From SAR202 cluster bacterium (GTDB lineage: Bacteria; Chloroflexota; Dehalococcoidia; Lucifugimonadales; UBA2962), in assembly GCA_009392275.1 (NCBI GenBank), contig VFGV01000020.1, positions 34,563 to 98,562 of the forward strand: a stretch of DNA of 64,000 nucleotides, given 5' to 3'. Under the pieces are notes generated by a model. The model had not been told where the DNA came from. It worked only from the letters and a program-made list of their open reading frames with translations, and made no database searches. Shown here piece after piece: positions 19,354-28,027 of this stretch; positions within the stretch are counted from its first letter, which is position 1; every line of letters begins with the position of its first letter. The position numbers and the translations under genes are program-made.

Positions 19354-19470
19354 TATACCATATTAATGTAGATTATATGAGACATTGATATTCATACGAG
19401 CTATAAATAAGCTACACATAAGCATATCAGATGTCAAATATTAACGACAAACTGACATGGAGTAAACGAA

Positions 19471-19659
19471 ATGATTTTGTTAAAGGGCTGCGGTAGGTGT
19501 GACGGTGACATTGTGATGAGGGGTGATATACATGGCAAATACCTGCAATGCTTGATGTGCAGCCGAGTAAAATATATAGAGACTACGCCAGAGATTAGTG
19601 CTCGTCGTAGCCACACTCGCCGTAGGTTATTTAAACCAACCGACTTTGTTGCGATATAG
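19471..19659 (+). CDS. Small zinc-ribbon-like protein (62 aa)
   Basis: ORF with upstream GGAG; CGRCDGDIVMRGDIHGKYLQCLMC CxxC...CxxC. Confidence 0.6.
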   Translation: MILLKGCGRCDGDIVMRGDIHGKYLQCLMCSRVKYIETTPEISARRSHTRRRLFKPTDFVAI

Positions 19660-19850
19660 CAATCAAACTTGTTAACAGATCTTCATGGGATGACGAAAAT
19701 TTAACTAACAGTTAAACAAGTTGTAATCATCAGATAACAGTAATCATGTTGGTTTATGTTGTACTGGATAGGTGGACTCTCTCACATACGTCGTTTGCCT
19801 GTCTAAACATCTAAGACAATCATCAAATTTTAAATAAAGTAGAGAGTATT

Positions 19851-20972
19851 ATGCATTGGGCAATAGAAAAAGAAGATAGAACAGATAGTGATCCAACAGG
19901 AGTTGACGGCTTCGTGAAGCGCATGGAGAGTGAGCTTCGAGGAGACGGACCTCCTATGGAGGGTTTCCACTTCCTTAATACTCCTATGGACATGTTAACG
20001 TTCACACGAGAAATCGAGGACGAAATTCGGTCTAGGGAGCAGGGAGCTGATCTATACGTTGGATTTCAAACAGCTGAAAAGATGATCATTGAGGGCAAGC
20101 GGTACCAAAAAATCGATCAGGCTGGGGCTAAGGTAGTCGCTTTTGGACAGGGGGTACCGCCCGAAACGGTTATCCCTTCCGACATGCAATGGGTAACTCT
20201 TGAACGGAGTACAACCGCGCTAGCGAATCAGTGGTACTTAATTTCCACCAGACCTACACCGATTGGATTTGTAGCATGGGAAACCTCGGCTGAAGACCGG
20301 TTCGCCAAAGGAGGACTGTCCGAACCAGGCAAAATGTTCAAAGGATTTGCTACCAATGACACACGAGTCATAAATGCAATTGTTAGCCACCTGGAAGACT
20401 TGAACCAACAAAATCTGTCATTAGAAAGTGCTCGAACTGCTCTGAAAACGCAATTGAAAACTCCGATAAAAAAGATCATGACGCTAACGGAAAGATCAGA
20501 ATCAGTTCTTATGAAACTTTTAAGAAGCCAGGCAGCACAACTTGCTAATTCTAATGCAGCGGAATTGATTTTATTTGAATTAACTGCTGCATCATACTTG
20601 GCAAGCCCGTACCCAGAAGAGGATCGAAGCAAGTGGATCCGAATACTAAATGAACGTGACTTAATGCTGTTCGGTCGGTCGCCGATCGCAAAACAGCTAA
20701 ATCAACTCGAAACCAGTGGAATTTCAGCTGGAGCAATCCTCCCGACAACTCATGGATTTAGACATCTTGCCGAATGGGCTGAAAAAGAGAATATTGACGT
20801 GATTATCATACCTTTTTCATTAGTAGATCCAGGATTACTGGAAAGATTGCGTGGATATAGTCTTAGGCAGTTGCTTGAAAACACATCAAAGCAAGTAGTG
20901 GTAGTAGATGAAGATGGCACGATGTGGCATGCAAATCCCGGATCACTTCCTGCTGGCGACCAAGTTGCTTAA
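19851..20972 (+). CDS. DICT-like sensory domain protein with USP-like C-terminal region
   Basis: ORF; MLTFTREIEDEIRSREQGADLYVGFQTAEKMIIEGKRYQKIDQAGAKVVAFG resembles DICT; C-terminal IDVIIIPFSLVDPGLLERLRGYSLRQLLENTSKQVVVV resembles a USP fold. Confidence 0.65.
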   Translation: MHWAIEKEDRTDSDPTGVDGFVKRMESELRGDGPPMEGFHFLNTPMDMLTFTREIEDEIRSREQGADLYVGFQTAEKMIIEGKRYQKIDQAGAKVVAFGQGVPPETVIPSDMQWVTLERSTTALANQWYLISTRPTPIGFVAWETSAEDRFAKGGLSEPGKMFKGFATNDTRVINAIVSHLEDLNQQNLSLESARTALKTQLKTPIKKIMTLTERSESVLMKLLRSQAAQLANSNAAELILFELTAASYLASPYPEEDRSKWIRILNERDLMLFGRSPIAKQLNQLETSGISAGAILPTTHGFRHLAEWAEKENIDVIIIPFSLVDPGLLERLRGYSLRQLLENTSKQVVVVDEDGTMWHANPGSLPAGDQVA

Positions 20973-21004
20973 TTAAATTATTAGATAACTACCGGATCAA
21001 AATA

Positions 21005-22459
21005 ATGACTTATTCAACAAACCCAACAGTAGTATGGTTCAGACGAGATCTACGTTTATCAGACAACAGAGCTCTAACTGAAGCGGTAACCAAGCATGCT
21101 CCTATTCTCCCAATATACATATGGGGATATGAGGGTGATTTGACCGCATCAAACAAAACTAGATCAGTTTGGTGGCTTTTAAAGTCTCTTCGAAACCTAG
21201 ATCATGACTTAAAGTTAGTTGGCTCAAAATTAGTGATACTCAAGGGAAACCCTTTAGGTGTTATTTCTAAACTTGCGTATCAAATATCGCCTCGAGCCAT
21301 ATACTGGAACAAAGTCTACGAGCCAAACCGAATATCACTCGACAGAAAGATTTCTCTTCGTCTAGATAATCTCAATATAGAACACAGTTCGTTTGAGGGA
21401 CACCTGTTATGGAACCCGGAGGAAATAAGAAATGTTGACGGTGGCCATTACCAAACTTTTACTGCTTTCTGGAATAAAGCAAACAAATTACCTATGTTTG
21501 GAGCCAGTTCGCAAAAACCCAATGTTTTACCTATGCCCTTGTTTGATCACGACAGTATTTCTATAGATGAGCTCGAGAGAAACACGACGGCCAGCAGGAA
21601 TAAGAACTTAGTAAATTACTGGTCTCCAAGCGAAGATAGTGCAAACCAACTTTTGGGCAACTTTATCTCAACGAAACTAGAGGTATATGAAAAGACTCGA
21701 AACATACCTCACATCAGCAATTCAAAGTTATCACCATATATCCACTTCGGCCAGGTAAGCCCTTTTACGATTTGGTCAAGAACTATATCTGAGCTAGAAA
21801 ACATAGATGCTCAAAATCAATTTTTGAAACAACTTGCTTGGCGTGACTTTGCCCACTATGTGCTAATCCATAATCCCGGGGCAATCAATAACCCAATCAA
21901 ACCACAATTTCAGCGGTTTCCTTGGGTAAATGACCCCAAAGGTTTCAGCTCTTGGAAATTAGGTGAAACAGGTTACCCAATAGTTGATGCTGGTTTGAGG
22001 GAACTATCTGAAACTGGATTCATGCATAATCGGGTGAGAATGGTCGCAGCTTCATTTTTAACCAAACACCTGTTAATTCACTGGAATAAAGGAGCCAGAC
22101 ACTTTGAAGATATGTTGGTTGATGCCGATCTGGCAAACAACATTATGGGTTGGCAATGGGTTGCAGGAACTGGAACTGACTCGATGCCTTACTTCCGCAT
22201 ATTTAATCCAACACTTCAAGGAAAACGTTTTGATCCACACGGAAAGTATGTGAAACGATGGATACCAGAACTATCCAAAATTCCGCAAGTTTGGGTGCAC
22301 CAGCCTTGGCAGAGCCCTGAGAGAACGCTAAGCATGGTTGGAATTAAATTAGGTAAAACATACCCATTCCCCATTATTGATCACGATATGGCCAGAGTTA
22401 GGGCTCTTGACGCATACAAAGTAACGCAATTAACAAACAAAGTTAGTCAATTAATTTAG
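21005..22459 (+). CDS. phr: Deoxyribodipyrimidine photo-lyase / cryptochrome family
   Basis: ORF (ATG at 21005 preferred over 20924); VVWFRRDLRLSDNRAL, LAWRDFAHYVL, FPWVNDPKGFSSWKLGETGYPIVDAGLREL, HNRVRMVAASFLTKHLLIHW, NNIMGWQWVAGTGTDSMPYFRIFNP. Confidence 0.97.
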   Translation: MTYSTNPTVVWFRRDLRLSDNRALTEAVTKHAPILPIYIWGYEGDLTASNKTRSVWWLLKSLRNLDHDLKLVGSKLVILKGNPLGVISKLAYQISPRAIYWNKVYEPNRISLDRKISLRLDNLNIEHSSFEGHLLWNPEEIRNVDGGHYQTFTAFWNKANKLPMFGASSQKPNVLPMPLFDHDSISIDELERNTTASRNKNLVNYWSPSEDSANQLLGNFISTKLEVYEKTRNIPHISNSKLSPYIHFGQVSPFTIWSRTISELENIDAQNQFLKQLAWRDFAHYVLIHNPGAINNPIKPQFQRFPWVNDPKGFSSWKLGETGYPIVDAGLRELSETGFMHNRVRMVAASFLTKHLLIHWNKGARHFEDMLVDADLANNIMGWQWVAGTGTDSMPYFRIFNPTLQGKRFDPHGKYVKRWIPELSKIPQVWVHQPWQSPERTLSMVGIKLGKTYPFPIIDHDMARVRALDAYKVTQLTNKVSQLI

Positions 22460-22484
22460 AAAACATTTATAAAGGAGGTCCAAA

Positions 22485-22688
22485 ATGGACAACGAAAAAA
22501 CAACTTGGATAAATATTGCAGAAGGTCTGTATGAATTTTTAAATCGCAACCAAACCACAATACAATACACATTCAAAGACATGACGGTTGCTGTTCCACA
22601 AGACACTGGCGATAATGCGCCATCTGCCAAATGGCATATTGATGGAACGATAAGGGTAAACACTTGGGAAGGCAATGCATCAGAGTAA
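22485..22688 (+). CDS. Small uncharacterised protein (67 aa)
   Basis: ORF preceded by strong RBS AAAGGAGGTCCAAAATG. Confidence 0.65.
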   Translation: MDNEKTTWINIAEGLYEFLNRNQTTIQYTFKDMTVAVPQDTGDNAPSAKWHIDGTIRVNTWEGNASE

Positions 22689-23055
22689 TGTGCCTGATCA
22701 ACTGACAAAGATAGTTCTGTCTGGAATACTCGATGTACAAATTGGCAAGGCAACTGCCAAAATTCAAGCAGAGGGAGACGTTATTACAGTTGAGCTGAAT
22801 AGTTTTTTCAATTGGATTCCGTTGCTAAGATCACCGGCATTGAAAACATTATTTCAACTAAAACGATTACCTTCATTCCTTGAAAACCTTGGCATTACAA
22901 TCAACATTAATCATGGGCGAACTCCGATTGTGTCTATAGGGTCACGTGTTAATGCAGATAACCAAAACGTAAAAATAATTGGTCCAAATATAGCAATCAA
23001 TAATTCAATTTGGTGGCTCAGAACTGTATCAAATATCTTTAAAGGCCAGCTGTAA
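22675..23055 (+). CDS. Small uncharacterised protein (126 aa), overlaps preceding ORF
   Basis: ORF overlapping previous by 14 nt and ending just before the next gene; no family recognised. Confidence 0.6.
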   Translation: MHQSNVPDQLTKIVLSGILDVQIGKATAKIQAEGDVITVELNSFFNWIPLLRSPALKTLFQLKRLPSFLENLGITININHGRTPIVSIGSRVNADNQNVKIIGPNIAINNSIWWLRTVSNIFKGQL

Positions 23056-23056
23056 T

Positions 23057-24541
23057 ATGAGTAGTTCTCAACAAACTCAGACTGCAAATAAATCAAAACA
23101 AATTGTTTTGATCACCGGTGCCACTGGTTATGTTGGAGGTCGTCTGCTGAAAAGATTGGAGGGTAGAAAACTATCAATTAGATGTATTGCTCGTAATCCT
23201 GAGTACCTAATGCCTCGAATCGATTCAAATACCGAAGTAATTCCAGGAGATGTATTAGACTCACAAACTCTGGGATTAGTTATGAAAAACGTCACAACGG
23301 CTTTTTATCTAATTCACGCTATGGGTAAATCGAAAAACTTTGAGCACGACGAACTTTTGGGCGCTCGTAATTTTGGATATGCAGCGAAACAAGCAGGTGT
23401 AAAAAGAATCATATATCTTGGCGGCATAATAAATCAGGATGAACAATTGTCACCGCACCTGAGAAGTCGTAAAGCCGTTGGTGAAGCGCTTAGAGAATCG
23501 GGAGTTGAGATTATTGAGCTGAGAGCCTCCATAATAATTGGTGCAGGAAGCGCTTCATTTGACATGATAAGAGCTTTAGTTGAACGCCTCCCAATAATGC
23601 TGATGCCTAGATGGGTCTCAACACCTGCTCAACCAATTGGTATTAAAGACGTTCTAGACTACCTTGAGGAATCCATCGAGATTGACACACAAGGGCGAAC
23701 TATTTTTGAGATTGGCGGCTCTAAAGCTTTGTCATACCGAAGCATGATGGAAGAGTACGGTTTGCAACGTGGTTTGCGTCGACTGATGATTCCTGTGCCT
23801 GTACTGACTCCAAGGCTATCTAGCCTGTGGCTTGGTTTAGTTACTCCATTGTATGCCAGGGTTGGACGAACTCTGATTGATAGCATAAAACACTCAACAG
23901 TAGTTCGTGATCACGCGGCCAGATCTATATTTAAAATCACCCCTATGTCACCTGAAGACGCTATTCGCCTTGCTTTAAAACATGAGAGGGAAGAAATAGA
24001 GCAAAGTAATTGGGCTGATGCTGTGTCATCATCTGGAATTCCAATGCGTTGGGGGGGGGTCCGCCTCGGATCAAGAATAGTAGACATGCGTAAAATTAAT
24101 GTAAACGCTTCTCGAGAACAAGCTTTTCGGCCAATTAGGCTAATTGGTGGAGATTCAGGATGGTACTATGGCAACTGGCTATGGCGCCTCAGAGGATGGA
24201 TGGATCTCCTCGTCGGCGGAGTCGGTCTGCGGAGAGGAAGAAGATACCCAAACAAGATAACTACTGGAGACTACCTTGACTGGTGGAGAGTGAATCTTTA
24301 TGAGAAAGATCATCGGCTAGTTTTAGAAGCTGAAATGAAAACCCCGGGGCGTGCCTGGCTAAGCTTCGAAGTGAAACAAACAAATCAAGGGTGCCAAATT
24401 ATCCAAACTGCCGCATTTCAACCGGTTGGTTTGCTAGGTTTGGCATATTGGTATTGCCTGTACCCAATTCATTCTGTGATGTTTAGAGGAATGTTAAATG
24501 GTATCGCCAGGCAAGCACTATCACCGGTAACACGAATTTAA
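23057..24541 (+). CDS. NAD(P)H-binding SDR-type epimerase with C-terminal DUF2867-like domain
   Basis: ORF; VLITGATGYVGGRLLKRLEGR (N-term), RLIGGDSGWYYGNWLWRLRGWMDLLVGGVGLRRGRR...GDYLDWWRV (C-term). Confidence 0.85.
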   Translation: MSSSQQTQTANKSKQIVLITGATGYVGGRLLKRLEGRKLSIRCIARNPEYLMPRIDSNTEVIPGDVLDSQTLGLVMKNVTTAFYLIHAMGKSKNFEHDELLGARNFGYAAKQAGVKRIIYLGGIINQDEQLSPHLRSRKAVGEALRESGVEIIELRASIIIGAGSASFDMIRALVERLPIMLMPRWVSTPAQPIGIKDVLDYLEESIEIDTQGRTIFEIGGSKALSYRSMMEEYGLQRGLRRLMIPVPVLTPRLSSLWLGLVTPLYARVGRTLIDSIKHSTVVRDHAARSIFKITPMSPEDAIRLALKHEREEIEQSNWADAVSSSGIPMRWGGVRLGSRIVDMRKINVNASREQAFRPIRLIGGDSGWYYGNWLWRLRGWMDLLVGGVGLRRGRRYPNKITTGDYLDWWRVNLYEKDHRLVLEAEMKTPGRAWLSFEVKQTNQGCQIIQTAAFQPVGLLGLAYWYCLYPIHSVMFRGMLNGIARQALSPVTRI

Positions 24542-24582
24542 CACTATCCGGGTACTAACCAGAACAAAAAGGATAAACTAAA

Positions 24583-25347
24583 TTGATTAATGAAAAACGT
24601 AATTACGTTGTATTTGGAGCTACTGGCACGATAGCTTCTGCGCTATCAGCAAAACTCAGAGATCAAGGTCACCAATTATTTTTGACTGGCAGGAATACCG
24701 ATAAAATAAGGACTTTATCAGACTCGTTAAAAAGCCCTGTGGCGGTATGTGATGCTACCAGCAATGAAGATGTGGCTAAAATAATGGAGCAGGCTCTTGA
24801 AGAATTGGGAACTATTCATGGAGTAGTAAACTGTGTAGGGTCTCTTCTAATTAAGCCCGCTCACCTGACAACTGAAGATGAATGGCAAAATACAATAGAT
24901 ACTAATCTGAAATCAGCCTTTCTAATCATAAGAAATGCTTCCAAATCAATGATGAGGACAGGCGGCTCCATTGTGTTGTTGTCGTCGGCAGCCGGAAGAT
25001 ATGGAATGTCAAATCATGAAGCGATCGCTGCTTCAAAAGCCGGTGTTATAGGACTTACAAAATCAGCTGCGTCTACATACGCTTCTCGTGGCATTAGAGT
25101 CAATTGCGTCGCGCCAGGATTTGTTGAAACGCAGATGACTGCGGAGATTGCGGCAAACGAAACCACTATGCAAGCCATTACCTATATGCATCCGCTAGGA
25201 AAAACAGGCACCCCAGTAAATATTGCATCTGCAATAGGATGGCTATTGGATGAGGAGCAAAACTGGATTACTGGTCAGGTTATAGGGGTAGACGGCGGCC
25301 TTTCAACTGTGCAACCAAGACTAAGAGTCAGCAGCACAGCAAAGTGA
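24583..25347 (+). CDS. SDR family oxidoreductase
   Basis: ORF; VVFGATGTIASALSAKL, SIVLLSSAAGRYGMSNHEAIAASKAGVIGLTKS, RVNCVAPGFVET; initiator TTG. Confidence 0.9.
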   Translation: MINEKRNYVVFGATGTIASALSAKLRDQGHQLFLTGRNTDKIRTLSDSLKSPVAVCDATSNEDVAKIMEQALEELGTIHGVVNCVGSLLIKPAHLTTEDEWQNTIDTNLKSAFLIIRNASKSMMRTGGSIVLLSSAAGRYGMSNHEAIAASKAGVIGLTKSAASTYASRGIRVNCVAPGFVETQMTAEIAANETTMQAITYMHPLGKTGTPVNIASAIGWLLDEEQNWITGQVIGVDGGLSTVQPRLRVSSTAK

Positions 25348-25522
25348 ACAGAATGATCTCTCTAGTTTTTATTACCAGCCATTAAAAAAAACACCAACAC
25401 ATTCACTACTAATCTACTAAACTAGACAAGAGTTTAAACTAAAATAAATTATTCTTTAATCAGTTATATGTTAGAGGTAAAGAGTGTTTGGGCCAATATA
25501 AATAGTTTCAACTAAAGTAACT

Positions 25523-25996
25523 ATGAGTAAATCAGAATCACAATTCAAAATAAGAAAAGCCACTAATGAAGATATAGATATACTCGCGATTTTTTCGTTA
25601 GCGGTGATAAAAGAGGGCGATGGGGTTTCTATACCTTCTGAACACGTCAAACCCGGAATTGAAGCCGTCCTTAAAGATGAGAGTAAGGGCTTTTATTTGG
25701 TAGCTACTGCGGATGACAATTCCGATCCCATCGGATGCCTTATGGTAACCTTCGAATGGAGTGATGTGAACAATGGCTTTTACTGGTGGATTCAAAGCGT
25801 ATACGTTGATCCAAAATGGAGGCGCAAGGGTGTATATTCTGCTTTGCACAACCGAATAATAAAATTAGCAAAATCAACTGCAAACGTCACAAGAATAAAG
25901 CTATATGTCCATGAAACAAACATAACAGCGCAAACGACATACATGGCACAAGGCATGAAAGAAGCTCCTCACAAAATTTTTGAATTCTACCTTTAA
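25523..25996 (+). CDS. GNAT family N-acetyltransferase
   Basis: ORF; VYVDPKWRRKGVYSALHNRIIKLAK acetyl-CoA binding motif. Confidence 0.88.
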   Translation: MSKSESQFKIRKATNEDIDILAIFSLAVIKEGDGVSIPSEHVKPGIEAVLKDESKGFYLVATADDNSDPIGCLMVTFEWSDVNNGFYWWIQSVYVDPKWRRKGVYSALHNRIIKLAKSTANVTRIKLYVHETNITAQTTYMAQGMKEAPHKIFEFYL

Positions 25997-26001
25997 CAGA
26001 A

Positions 26002-26463
26002 TTAAATTTTAAATTCATACATAAAATTCGAAGTGTCTATCATGCCCAATCTTTTGTAAATTTTTTGCGCATTTAGATTGTCGTCATTTACATGGATCTT
26101 TATAGTACAAACATTACCTTTGTCTTTAGCCATCTTGATAGTATGTTTGTATAGGGCTTGGAATACACCTTTTCTCCTCCAATTACTATCAACAAACACC
26201 TCTTGTATCCACCAGGTGAACGCATTGTTACCTGGATCCCATTCATATGTAATCATCAGGCAGCCAATAAGGGTTGAATTATCTGATTCTGTGGCAACTA
26301 AATACATGCCTTTAGATCGATCTTTGATAGGTGCAGATACTCCAGACAACAGTTTATCTGAATGCACGGACATATCTAATGATTTCCTGAGCAACTCACA
26401 AAACTCTGCAAGTTTTTTAGCATCCTCTATGCGAGCTAATCGTATAGCAAATTTATTATCCAT
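26002..26463 (-). CDS. GNAT family N-acetyltransferase (paralog of the adjacent convergent gene)
   Basis: ORF; VFVDSNWRRKGVFQALYKHTIKMAK; clear similarity to 25523-25996. Confidence 0.88.
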   Translation of the reverse strand: MDNKFAIRLARIEDAKKLAEFCELLRKSLDMSVHSDKLLSGVSAPIKDRSKGMYLVATESDNSTLIGCLMITYEWDPGNNAFTWWIQEVFVDSNWRRKGVFQALYKHTIKMAKDKGNVCTIKIHVNDDNLNAQKIYKRLGMIDTSNFMYEFKI

Positions 26464-26539
26464 TGTGTTGTTAGAAATTTATTGTAGAAGATTTTATATA
26501 ATCAAACAAAGGAATATTCATTATTTACGAAATTAACGC

Positions 26540-28027
26540 ATGGCAAAAAATAAACATATATACATAATTGGAGCCGGGCCAGGAGGACTAGCCACAGGTA
26601 TTCTCTTGTCCAAATCAGGTGTAGATATAACTATATTAGAAAGGTCAAACACTGTAGGAGGTCGAACTTCATCAATATCAGAAAATGGCTTTAAATTCGA
26701 CCTGGGACCCACATTTTTTCTCTATCCGCAAGCTCTTGAAAAGATTTTTCAATCCGTTGGTCTTAATCTAATGGATGAAATAGAGATGGAACGACTTGAC
26801 CCTCAATACAGAATAATCTTTAAATCGGGCGGGCACATTGATGCTACAAACGACATAAAACTAATGAGCGATCAAATAAAGAATTTCGCTCCTGAAGATG
26901 CAAATGGCTTTAGTAAATTTATGGACGAAAACCGTGAAAAACTTGTAAAAATGGAACCATGTCTTACTAATCCATTTTTAAATATATTTTCATTAATTTC
27001 TCCACGTTTACTAAAACTACTGCCAATGGTTAAACCAAACCAAAGCCTTGATACATACTTGAAACGATTTTTTAAAGATCCACGTATAAGACTAGCTTTC
27101 AGTTTTCAGTCTAAATATTTAGGAATGTCTCCGTTCGTATGTCCTAGTTTATTTTCTATACTTTCATTCATTGAATATGAATATGGTATATATCATCCGA
27201 CAGGTGGCTGTAATGAAATCACCAAAGTCATGGCGCGGATAGCCAAGGAAAATGGAGTTGAAATCAAACTAAACGAGCCGGTCGAAGAAATACTTTTTGA
27301 TAAAAACAAAGCCACCGGGGTAAGAACAAATAAAGGAAATTATAGGGCCGATGCAATAGTGATGAATGCAGATTTCGCACGTGCGGCAAAGACTCTAATT
27401 CCAAACAGGAAAAGAAAACGATGGACAGATCAAAAAATCAGTAATAAAAACTTTTCGTGTTCGACATTTATGTTGTATCTAGGTATAGAAGGCCTTTATG
27501 ATGTCCCTCATCATAATATATATATTTCTGAAGATTACCAAAGCAATTTAGAAGATATAGAACGTCGGCATGTACTTAGTAAATTACCTTCATTTTACGT
27601 TCAAAATGCATGTGTAACTGATCCTTCATTAGCCCCTAAAGGAAATAGCACTTTATATGTATTAGTCCCAGTATCACATGAACATGAAAATATAGACTGG
27701 ACCGCAAATACAAGTAGTTATAGAAATCTGATAATACAAGAGTTAGAAAAGGTTGGGTTTACTAACTTAAAAAATAGAATTATTTATGAAAAAATAATTA
27801 CGCCTGCAAATTGGTCAAATCAGTACAACATTCACCTGGGTGCCACTTTTAATTTATCTCACAATTTGAAGCAAATGCTGTATCTCAGACCAAGAAACAG
27901 ATTTGAGGACTGTGAAGGAATATACCTTGTCGGCGGTGGAACTCACCCAGGCAGTGGATTACCAGTAATATTCGAGTCTGCTGGAATTACAAGTAAATTG
28001 ATAGCTGAAGATATCATCTTGAATTAG
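26540..28027 (+). CDS. Phytoene desaturase / CrtI-type carotenoid oxidoreductase family
   Basis: ORF; IYIIGAGPGGLATGILLSKSGVDITILERSNTVGGRTSS...FDLGPTFF and GIYLVGGGTHPGSGLPVIFESAGITSKLI. Confidence 0.9.
   Translation: MAKNKHIYIIGAGPGGLATGILLSKSGVDITILERSNTVGGRTSSISENGFKFDLGPTFFLYPQALEKIFQSVGLNLMDEIEMERLDPQYRIIFKSGGHIDATNDIKLMSDQIKNFAPEDANGFSKFMDENREKLVKMEPCLTNPFLNIFSLISPRLLKLLPMVKPNQSLDTYLKRFFKDPRIRLAFSFQSKYLGMSPFVCPSLFSILSFIEYEYGIYHPTGGCNEITKVMARIAKENGVEIKLNEPVEEILFDKNKATGVRTNKGNYRADAIVMNADFARAAKTLIPNRKRKRWTDQKISNKNFSCSTFMLYLGIEGLYDVPHHNIYISEDYQSNLEDIERRHVLSKLPSFYVQNACVTDPSLAPKGNSTLYVLVPVSHEHENIDWTANTSSYRNLIIQELEKVGFTNLKNRIIYEKIITPANWSNQYNIHLGATFNLSHNLKQMLYLRPRNRFEDCEGIYLVGGGTHPGSGLPVIFESAGITSKLIAEDIILN

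Noticed and set aside
20924-21004. Upstream start for the photolyase ORF (MACKSRITSCW...)
   Set aside because: Overlaps the DICT gene end; ATG at 21005 begins the conserved photolyase N-terminus
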